The notes under the pieces were generated by a model. That model had not been told where the DNA came from, made no database searches, and was given only the letters and a program-made list of their open reading frames with translations. Positions 7,420-11,980 of a stretch of DNA of 11,980 bases are shown here, piece by piece. The DNA is from Candidatus Rokuibacteriota bacterium. GTDB taxonomy: Bacteria; JAUVQV01. The position numbers and the translations under genes are program-made. Every line of letters begins with the position of its first letter. The first letter of the stretch is position 1. The DNA lies in contig JAUWCW010000028.1 in assembly GCA_030609125.1 (NCBI GenBank), forward strand, positions 1 through 11,980, given 5' to 3'.

Positions 7420-7491
7420 GTGGGTGCGAGACTTTTTCTGGTTATCCTGGTGCTGACGGCGGCTGCTCCCGGGAGACCTTCTCCGCCGTGA
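7420..7491 (+). CDS. Possible 23-residue hydrophobic leader peptide before uppP
   Basis: A GTG at 7420, with AAAGG at 7408-7412 seven bases upstream, opens a frame whose TGA stop (7489-7491) shares its A with the uppP ATG (TGATG). The peptide MGARLFLVILVLTAAAPGRPSPP is strongly hydrophobic, like a signal or membrane segment. uppP itself has no good ribosome-binding site at normal spacing, since the nearest GGGAG ends 15 bases before its ATG. Re-initiation from this small ORF would explain how it is translated. Coding is unproven. Confidence 0.35.
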   Translation: MGARLFLVILVLTAAAPGRPSPP

Positions 7492-8300
7492 TGGACTACT
7501 TCAGCGCCGCCGTCTTCGGAATAGTCCAGGGCCTGACGGAGTTTCTCCCCGTCTCCAGCTCGGGTCACCTGGTCATCCTTCACGGAATACTCGAGATCCC
7601 GACGGGCAGCGAAATGGTCTTCGACGTGGTGCTGCACTTTGCCACGCTCCTGGCGGTGACGTGGTTCTTCCGCTCCGACATAGCGCGCATCGGCATGGCC
7701 GTCGTCGGCGGGGGAAAAGGGATGGAGGAGGATGCGAGGGTGGGGTGGTACATCATCTGCGCCACCTTCCCGGCGGCGCTGGCGGGAGCGGTCCTGTCGG
7801 GCCGCATAGAGAGTTCCCTTCGATCGCCGCTTGTGGTGGCGGTGATGCTGGTGGCGGTGGGGGCCCTCTTCATTGTCGCCGAAAGGGCCCGGCCGGGGGA
7901 GGACACTCCGGAAGATTTGAGTCTCGGGCGGGCGCTCTTCGTCGGCCTTGCTCAGGCCATGGCGCTCGTGCCGGGGACTTCCAGGTCGGGGATCACCATC
8001 GTGGCGGGCATGGCGGCCCGGCTTTCCAGGGAAGGGGCCATCAGGTTCTCTTTTCTGCTTTCCATCCCCATCATCCTCGGGGCGACCCTGGCGAAGGCGC
8101 CCGCGGTGCTCGCGGAAGGCCTTTCGGCCCGGGAGTATTCGGTGCTGGCGACGGCGTTCCTTTTCGCGCTGGTGTCAGGTGTTCTGGCCATCAGGTTCCT
8201 GCTCCGCTATGCTGCCAGGCACACCCTGGTGCCCTTCGCCTGGTACCGTTTTGCCCTGGCAGCAGCGATTCTGCTGTACCACGCGGCGGCTTCCGCCTGA
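7491..8300 (+). CDS. uppP: Undecaprenyl-diphosphatase (BacA/UppP)
   Basis: A 269-residue, highly hydrophobic integral membrane enzyme that removes a phosphate from undecaprenyl pyrophosphate to regenerate the carrier lipid for peptidoglycan, O-antigen and other envelope polymers; overexpression in this family gives bacitracin resistance. The two family motifs are clear: Q13-GLTE17-FLPVSSSGH26 (the (E/Q)XXXE motif plus the catalytic Ser/His region) and PGTSRSG at 161-167 with the essential arginine R166. The first acidic position is Gln here, which the motif allows. The ATG at 7491 is chosen because homologues start just before this first helix; the frame stays open upstream to 7392, but that part reads as non-membrane low-quality sequence. 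Its stop lies 8 bases from the converging pmm stop. Neighbouring GDP-mannose genes suggest a shared role in surface polysaccharide. Confidence 0.96.
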   Translation: MDYFSAAVFGIVQGLTEFLPVSSSGHLVILHGILEIPTGSEMVFDVVLHFATLLAVTWFFRSDIARIGMAVVGGGKGMEEDARVGWYIICATFPAALAGAVLSGRIESSLRSPLVVAVMLVAVGALFIVAERARPGEDTPEDLSLGRALFVGLAQAMALVPGTSRSGITIVAGMAARLSREGAIRFSFLLSIPIILGATLAKAPAVLAEGLSAREYSVLATAFLFALVSGVLAIRFLLRYAARHTLVPFAWYRFALAAAILLYHAAASA

Positions 8301-8307
8301 AGGGCGG
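8293..8307. terminator. Weak hairpin at the uppP/pmm convergence
   Basis: CCGCC (8293-8297) pairs with GGCGG (8303-8307) around TGAAG. It competes with a second hairpin in which GGCGG (8285-8289) pairs with CCGCC (8293-8297). Only TTCAAATT follows, not a T run. This is the only structure between two converging genes, so it may act as a bidirectional terminator, but the evidence is thin. Confidence 0.25.
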
Positions 8308-8308
8308 T

Positions 8309-9688
8309 TCAAATTCCCAGGGCGGCCAGCTCGTCCTCGACGTAGGACCTGATTCTCTCCAGGTTCTCCTGCGAATCGGCTTCGAACCTCAGCACCAGCA
8401 CGGGCTGAGTGTTGGAGGCCCGGGCAAGGCCCCAGCCGTAGGGAAAGACCACCCGTACCCCGTCGATGGTGATGAGCTCCCGAATCCCCTCCGCGTTCTT
8501 TTCGATTCTCCGGCGAAGCTGCTGGACGACCTCGAACTTTCTCTCGTCCGGGCAGTCCCTTCGGATCTCGGGTGTCGTCCAGGTCTTCGGCAGTGCGTCG
8601 ATCAGGGTGTCCAGGCTCTCCCCCTCGGGGAGGGAGGCGATGATCGAGAGAAGGCGGCAGGCGGCGTAGAGCGCGTCGTCATAGCCGAAGTAGCCGTCGG
8701 CAAAAAAAATGTGGCCGCTCATTTCCCCGGCGAGCACGGCGCCGGTCTCCTTCATCTTGCTCTTGATGAGACTGTGGCCGGTGCGCCACATGAGAGGGTT
8801 GCCGCCCATTTCCCGTATCCTGTCGTACATGACCTGGGAGCACTTGACTTCCCCTATGAAGGTCTCCCCGGGGCGGCGTCGGAGTATCTCTTCGGCGAAG
8901 ACGACCATCAGCTGATCGCCCCAGACCACGCGGCCCCTGCTGTCCACCACGCCGATGCGGTCCGCGTCGCCGTCGAAGGCCAGGCCCACGTCGGCCCCTT
9001 CCCGCTGAACTGTCTCGATCAGGGTCCGAAGGTTCTTCACCTCCGTCGGGTCGGGGTGATGGTTGGGAAAGGTTCCGTCGGCCTCGCAGAAAAGCTCGAT
9101 CAGCTCGCATCCCACGTGGCGCAGGATGGAAGGGGCAGTGAGGGCGGCGCAGCCGTTTCCAGCGTCGGCCACCACCCTGAGGCGCTTCGGCAGGGAGGGG
9201 AACTTCTCCTCCAGCATCCGCAGATAATCGCCGAGGGTGTCGTGCTGCGTCAGCACCCCCGGCGATGCCGCGGCCTCGCCGGGGCCCTCCTGCATGATTT
9301 CGTACAGGTCCTGGATGGCGGCGCCGAAGATGGACGATCGGCCGCGGTTGATCTTGAAGCCGTTGAACTCCGACGGGTTGTGGCTGGCGGTGATCATGAT
9401 GCCGCCGTCCACGGGGAGGGTGAAAGTGCCGTAGTAGAAGACGGGAGTTGAGACGATGCCGATGTCCACCACATCCACTCCCGCTCGCAGCAGGCTCGCC
9501 ACGAGCCGCTCCTTGATGGTAGGCGTGCTGGGCCGCACGTCGCCGCCGACGCACACCTTAGTGCGCCTGCCCTCGCGGCTCATGAAGCGGCCGTAGGCGC
9601 CCCCGAGGCAGTCCACCAGTTCCGGGGTGAGGTCCCTGTCGACGAGACCGCGGATGTCGTATTCCCTGAAAATGGACCTGTTGAACAT
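8309..9688 (-). CDS. Phosphomannomutase/phosphoglucomutase
   Basis: A 459-residue enzyme of the alpha-D-phosphohexomutase family (AlgC/ManB type), full length. It interconverts mannose-6-phosphate and mannose-1-phosphate, and often the glucose pair too. All four active-site elements are visible: the phosphoserine loop TASHNP with catalytic S102, the Mg-binding loop DGDADR with D239, D241 and D243, the sugar-recognition loop GEMSGH at 321-326, and the C-terminal phosphate-binding segment RASNTQPVLVLRFEA near 430. The N-terminus FREYDIRG is typical. It starts 10 bases after the manC stop with a modest AGGG ribosome-binding sequence. A small AGAAG/CTTCT hairpin at 9703-9715, within the end of manC, lies just before it. 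Together with manC it supplies GDP-mannose. The choice between PMM and PGM activity cannot be made from sequence alone. Confidence 0.94.
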   Translation of the reverse strand: MFNRSIFREYDIRGLVDRDLTPELVDCLGGAYGRFMSREGRRTKVCVGGDVRPSTPTIKERLVASLLRAGVDVVDIGIVSTPVFYYGTFTLPVDGGIMITASHNPSEFNGFKINRGRSSIFGAAIQDLYEIMQEGPGEAAASPGVLTQHDTLGDYLRMLEEKFPSLPKRLRVVADAGNGCAALTAPSILRHVGCELIELFCEADGTFPNHHPDPTEVKNLRTLIETVQREGADVGLAFDGDADRIGVVDSRGRVVWGDQLMVVFAEEILRRRPGETFIGEVKCSQVMYDRIREMGGNPLMWRTGHSLIKSKMKETGAVLAGEMSGHIFFADGYFGYDDALYAACRLLSIIASLPEGESLDTLIDALPKTWTTPEIRRDCPDERKFEVVQQLRRRIEKNAEGIRELITIDGVRVVFPYGWGLARASNTQPVLVLRFEADSQENLERIRSYVEDELAALGI

Positions 9689-9698
9689 CGGCGTTACC

Positions 9699-10802
9699 CT
9701 ATAGAAGATGCTTCTGGCCCCGTTTTCTGAGGGCCTCCAGCACTTCCTTCACCAGCTGGGCCTTTTCGCGATGGCAGATGAGCAGGGCGTCCGGGGTTTC
9801 CACCACCACCACGTCGCTGACGCCCACGAGGGCGGCGACCTTGTCGGTGCGGACGAGATTGTTCCTGGAGTCGACGACGACCAGGTTCTTCCCCCCGGCG
9901 TTTCCGTCCGCGTCCTTCTCTTCCAGCTCCCAGAGGGAGGCCCAGCTCCCCACGTCGCTCCAGGTGAAATCGCCGGGGACGACGGTGACGCAATCGGATT
10001 TTTCCATGACACCGTAATCGATCGACTCGGCTTCGGCCTCAGCGTAAGCCGCCACCAGGTCTTCCCGGAGGGAGATCTTCCGCGAGGTGTCGCGCAGCGG
10101 ATCCATGCACGCCGCGAGGGCGGGCATGTGCGTCCGCAGCTCTTTCCAGATGATGTCCGCCTTCCAGATGAACATGCCCGCGTTCCAGAAGTACTCACCC
10201 GATTCGACATAGGAGCGGGCCGTGTCGGAATCGGGTTTTTCGCGGAACTCCTCCACCTCGTAAGCCTGTCTCACGCGGCGGGCGCTCTTCCGGATGTAAC
10301 CGTAGCCGGTTTCAGGGCGATGGGGAGCGATGCCGATGGTCACCAGCCGATCCATGCAGGCGACCTCCTCGGCGGCGAGGAGGGTCTGCCGGAATTTTTC
10401 CTCCTCGGGTATGAAGTGGTCCGAAGGCAGAACCATCATCACCGCTTCGGGGCTGCGTCGCAGGACGAGGGCGGCGGCGAGGGCGATGGCCGGAGCCGTG
10501 TTCCGGCCCTGCGGCTCCGCAACGAGAAGCGCTCCCCCCGGCTCGAGCCCGTCGGGCTCGGAGGCGACGGGAATGTCCATTGACTCCAGCTGCGACCTCG
10601 CGTCCTCGACCTGGAGGGTGTTGGTTATGACGATTATCCCCTCGGGCTCGAGGGGCAGCACCCGCCGGACCGTCTGGCAAAACATGCTGCCGTCACCGAT
10701 AATGCTCTGAAACTGCTTCGGGCGGCTCTGCCGGCTGAAAGGCCAGAAACGGGTGCCGGATCCGCCGGCGAGAATGATGATGAACCGTTGGGGGGCGCTC
10801 AC
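9699..10802 (-). CDS. manC: Mannose-1-phosphate guanylyltransferase
   Basis: A 367-residue nucleotidyltransferase that joins GTP and mannose-1-phosphate to make GDP-mannose. The N-terminal signature LAGGSGTRFWPFSRQSRPKQ spans residues 11-30. Further family motifs are EPQGRNTAPAIALAAAL, VLPSDHFI, IAPHRPETGYGYI, FREKPD, WNAGMFIWKAD, and VVPGDFTWSDVGSW near the end. It is the short form lacking the C-terminal cupin isomerase domain of bifunctional enzymes. The GTG at 10802 is chosen because GGGGGGAG lies 8 bases upstream and the first motif then falls at the usual distance; the upstream extension to 10970 is arginine-rich and unlike the family. It is the first gene of a two-gene unit with pmm. 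A -10 box, a leader hairpin and a small upstream ORF precede it. Confidence 0.95.
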   Translation of the reverse strand: MSAPQRFIIILAGGSGTRFWPFSRQSRPKQFQSIIGDGSMFCQTVRRVLPLEPEGIIVITNTLQVEDARSQLESMDIPVASEPDGLEPGGALLVAEPQGRNTAPAIALAAALVLRRSPEAVMMVLPSDHFIPEEEKFRQTLLAAEEVACMDRLVTIGIAPHRPETGYGYIRKSARRVRQAYEVEEFREKPDSDTARSYVESGEYFWNAGMFIWKADIIWKELRTHMPALAACMDPLRDTSRKISLREDLVAAYAEAEAESIDYGVMEKSDCVTVVPGDFTWSDVGSWASLWELEEKDADGNAGGKNLVVVDSRNNLVRTDKVAALVGVSDVVVVETPDALLICHREKAQLVKEVLEALRKRGQKHLL

Positions 10803-10846
10803 GGTTGCGTCTCCCCCCTGCCGCCCAACTCTCCGCCGTCGCTCAT
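10799..10846 (-). CDS. Possible 15-residue leader ORF before manC
   Basis: An ATG at 10846 with GGGAG five bases upstream opens a 15-codon frame (MSDGGELGGRGETQP). Its TGA (10801-10799) overlaps the manC GTG start as GTGA. The good ribosome-binding site and the coupling overlap make it a reasonable leader-peptide candidate; the sequence gives no hint of a sensed amino acid. The arrangement could also be chance. Confidence 0.35.
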   Translation of the reverse strand: MSDGGELGGRGETQP

Positions 10847-10862
10847 ATTCACTCCCTTCTCC

Positions 10863-10898
10863 CGGCACTCCCCGGTGCCGCCAGAGCTGATGAGTATA
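10863..10898 (-). promoter_or_regulatory. manC -10 box and leader hairpin
   Basis: On the minus strand TATACT (10898-10893) matches TATAAT at five of six positions; no good -35 box lies 16-18 bases upstream. Transcription starting near 10886 would give a leader in which CGGCAC pairs with GTGCCG (10863-10880, six pairs). The ribosome-binding site of the 15-codon ORF follows directly. The hairpin may control access to it. Confidence 0.45.
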
Positions 10899-10986
10899 CG
10901 ATATTTCCCTCTCCTGTGCGACGGTTCGGGAGAGGAAAGGGGGTGGCGGGAGCCCTCGCGGCCGGCACACCCGATAGAGGGGATAC

Positions 10987-11063
10987 TGGTGGCGGTGGGT
11001 GGACTCGAACCACCGACTCTACGGATATGAGCCGTATGCTCTGACCGACTGAGCTACACCGCC
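10987..11063 (-). tRNA. tRNA-Met (CAU), elongator type
   Basis: A complete 77-base cloverleaf on the minus strand with encoded CCA. The acceptor stem is GGCGGTG/CACCGCC with discriminator A. The D stem is GCTC/GAGC, the anticodon stem TACGG/CCGTA with loop CTCATAT, the variable loop GAGTC, and the T stem GGTGG/CCACC with loop TTCGAGT. The anticodon CAT is at 11029-11027. It is not an initiator: G1 pairs with C72 and the anticodon stem lacks the three G-C pairs of initiators. A CAU anticodon could also be tRNA-Ile2, the TilS substrate, but the acceptor stem has G4-C69 and G5-C68 rather than the C-G pairs I recall as TilS determinants, and the GGCGGTGTAGCTCAG start is typical of elongator Met. 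Confidence 0.93.
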
Positions 11064-11121
11064 GAAAACACAGCGAAAGTTCACCGTTGCGCAACATCTG
11101 ACCGCACCCCACAAAATCCGC

Positions 11122-11151
11122 CATATACGCTAAATACCCCCATAATGTCAC
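11122..11151 (-). promoter_or_regulatory. Candidate promoter of the tRNA gene
   Basis: GTGACA (11151-11146, five of six matches to TTGACA) is followed after 18 bases by TATATG (11127-11122, four of six matches). Transcription would start about 50 bases before the tRNA 5' end. The -35 element is the last of the three GTGACAT repeats. Confidence 0.35.
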
Positions 11152-11173
11152 GAAGATGTCACAAAAATGTCAC
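11145..11173 (-). repeat. Three GTGACAT direct repeats, 11-base period
   Basis: GTGACAT (ATGTCAC on the plus strand) occurs at 11145-11151, 11156-11162 and 11167-11173. The start-to-start distance is exactly 11 bases each time, about one helical turn, with AT-rich or mixed 4-base spacers. Such phasing is typical of a tandem operator or iteron array bound by one protein along one face of the DNA. Confidence 0.75.
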
Positions 11174-11208
11174 ACGGCCAACTAGCAATATAAGCCCTCA
11201 TAGTTGCA

Positions 11209-11217
11209 TTATCCACA
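11209..11217 (+). other. DnaA-box consensus TTATCCACA
   Basis: The nine bases match the high-affinity E. coli DnaA box exactly. It is a single copy in the AT-richer gap, 36 bases from the GTGACAT repeats. One such site is expected by chance roughly once in ten windows of this size, so function is unproven. Confidence 0.3.
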
Positions 11218-11436
11218 TTCCCGCCGTCGACACGCATCAGGCACAGTCAGTGCTATCGGGTCAGACAGGGTCCCACCTCGTCGTCACTGAAGGGTATACC
11301 ACTACAGGAATCCAGCAAACACAGTCCTTCACGGGTGGAGCATCAGTGTTAATTATGCCCTAAATGGGCCCACAAAAAGTCAGTTCTCTTTAACAATTCT
11401 TGGCGCCGAACGATTACTGTGATACCGCCCTCTACT

Positions 11437-11980
11437 TCACGCCGCACGGCCCAAGATCGCTCTCACCGTCATCGCGTTCCAGCTCTTCCCCCGCTTGCTG
11501 GTGATGCCACGCAGGTCAAGCTCGCTGGCGATTGCCCGAAGCGTCATCCCCTCGGCCCTGAGCGAGCAGATGAGCGAGATCGTTTCTTGCTCCGTCGTGT
11601 TCTCCAGCAGGCGGCCGCCCTTGCCCTCGTCGAAACCAAATGGGGTCGATCCTCCCGCCCTGAAGCCCTTGTCTCGCTTGCACGCCAGTGCCGCCTTCAC
11701 CCGCTCCCCGATCAGCTCACGTTCGAACTGCGAAAGAATCGCGAGTAAGCCATAGATCATGCGGCCCGCCGCCGTCGCCGTGTTGAGATCCTCGCTCAGG
11801 CTGATCAGGTCGGCCCCGGCTTTGTCCAGCCGCTCCGCGATATTCAGGGCGTCCTTGGTCAAGCGTGCCAGTCGAGAGAGGGAAAAGACGACGAGCGCGG
11901 CGCCGTCCCTTGTGGTTAGATCGAGCGCATCCTGTAGGGCAGGGCGGTTGTCCGCCCGCTTGGCGCTGATGCCTGCGTCT
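11437..11980 (-). CDS. Serine recombinase (resolvase/invertase family), N-terminus outside window
   Basis: The frame runs off the right edge; about 180 C-terminal residues are visible, starting DAGISAKRADNRPALQDAL. The resolvase domain shows VVFSLSRLARLTKDAL (the arginines of the SRLxR block contribute to the active site), then TATAAGRMIYGLLAILSQFERELIGER, the end of the catalytic domain and the start of the long E helix. A short recombinase-type DNA-binding domain follows (STPFGFDEGKGGRLL, then TLRAIASELDLRGITSKRGKSWNAMTVRAIL). It ends there, so this is a small enzyme rather than a large phage integrase. The catalytic serine near the N-terminus is beyond the window. A TTG at 11862 is not the real start, since the family alignment continues upstream of it. 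It points to a transposon, integrative element or resolution system to the right. Target sites are not identified. Confidence 0.92.
   Translation of the reverse strand, partial: DAGISAKRADNRPALQDALDLTTRDGAALVVFSLSRLARLTKDALNIAERLDKAGADLISLSEDLNTATAAGRMIYGLLAILSQFERELIGERVKAALACKRDKGFRAGGSTPFGFDEGKGGRLLENTTEQETISLICSLRAEGMTLRAIASELDLRGITSKRGKSWNAMTVRAILGRAA

Larger units (their letters stand above)
6871..7490. other. 620-base divergent intergenic region
   Basis: This stretch separates the minus-strand cytochrome-tilS unit from plus-strand uppP. All three minus-strand frames are partly open, but none shows a domain or credible composition, and I regard them as non-coding. The part at 7140-7215 is AT-richer than its surroundings. 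A weak minus-strand promoter can be read there (TTGCTT at 7187-7182, 17-base gap, TATTTT at 7164-7159). Other contents (plus-strand promoter, hairpin, leader ORF) are listed separately. No tRNA or riboswitch class that I know fits. Confidence 0.5.
11064..11436. other. 373-base AT-richer intergenic region
   Basis: This gap between the tRNA and the recombinase gene is less GC-rich than the rest of the window. It contains a 10-base palindrome GTTGCGCAAC (11086-11095), three phased GTGACAT repeats, a DnaA-box sequence and a small GCCC-TAAAT-GGGC hairpin (11357-11369). The only frame of any length (11145-11363, plus, 72 codons) has no ribosome-binding site, no recognisable domain and begins inside the repeats, so I do not call it. 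The base composition suggests acquired DNA. Confidence 0.5.

Noticed and set aside
7661-9451. 596-codon open frame on the plus strand
   Set aside because: It runs out of frame through uppP and antisense to pmm, both of which have full sets of family motifs. Its translation is Gly/Ala/Arg-rich without domains, a GC-rich shadow frame.
10987-11063. tRNA-Ile2 (CAU), the TilS substrate
   Set aside because: The acceptor stem has G4-C69 and G5-C68 and the overall sequence is typical of elongator tRNA-Met. Proximity to tilS is probably coincidence.
11145-11363. 72-codon plus-strand frame
   Set aside because: No ribosome-binding site, starts inside the GTGACAT repeats, and no family resemblance.
1-11980. 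CRISPR array or defence system
   Set aside because: No repeat-spacer series and no cas, restriction or abortive-infection gene; the only regular repeats are three 7-base units.

Overview
The window is GC-rich, Gram-negative-type bacterial DNA that looks chromosomal over most of its length. A lipoprotein with five haem-binding sites, a MoxR/DUF58/BatA cluster, and genes for undecaprenyl phosphate recycling and GDP-mannose synthesis suggest an anaerobic or respiring bacterium with a polysaccharide-rich envelope. A deltaproteobacterial-type lineage (e.g. Desulfuromonadota) is a reasonable guess, but the sequence alone does not prove it.

Region 1 (1-4781, plus strand) is a tightly packed cluster. 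It holds the C-terminal part of a TPR protein, a MoxR AAA+ ATPase, a DUF58 von Willebrand-like protein and a 702-residue BatA-like membrane protein. The last three overlap by 11 and 4 bases and are probably co-translated. This is a variant of the MoxR-vWA (Bat-type) chaperone/envelope-stress module.

Region 2 (4817-6870, minus strand) is a two-gene unit. A penta-haem cytochrome c lipoprotein, whose first haem site is the unusual CX3CH, lies 5 bases upstream of tilS (tRNA-Ile lysidine synthase). The last codons of tilS come from what looks like a dispersed GGATGAC-type repeat that also fills the gap to the BatA-like gene.

Region 3 (6871-7490) is a 620-base divergent intergenic region. I find no convincing protein gene in it. 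It holds candidate promoters, a strong hairpin and a possible 23-codon leader peptide in front of uppP.

Region 4 (7491-10898) is about envelope polysaccharide. uppP (plus) recycles the undecaprenyl carrier and converges, with an 8-base gap, on the manC-pmm pair (minus), which makes GDP-mannose from mannose-6-phosphate. manC has a recognisable -10 box, a leader hairpin and a 15-codon upstream ORF overlapping its GTG start.

Region 5 (10987-11980) holds an elongator-type tRNA-Met(CAU), then an AT-richer stretch with three GTGACAT repeats at exact 11-base spacing and a perfect DnaA-box sequence. The window ends inside a serine recombinase gene whose N-terminal part, including the catalytic serine, lies outside it. 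This end may be the edge of a mobile element.
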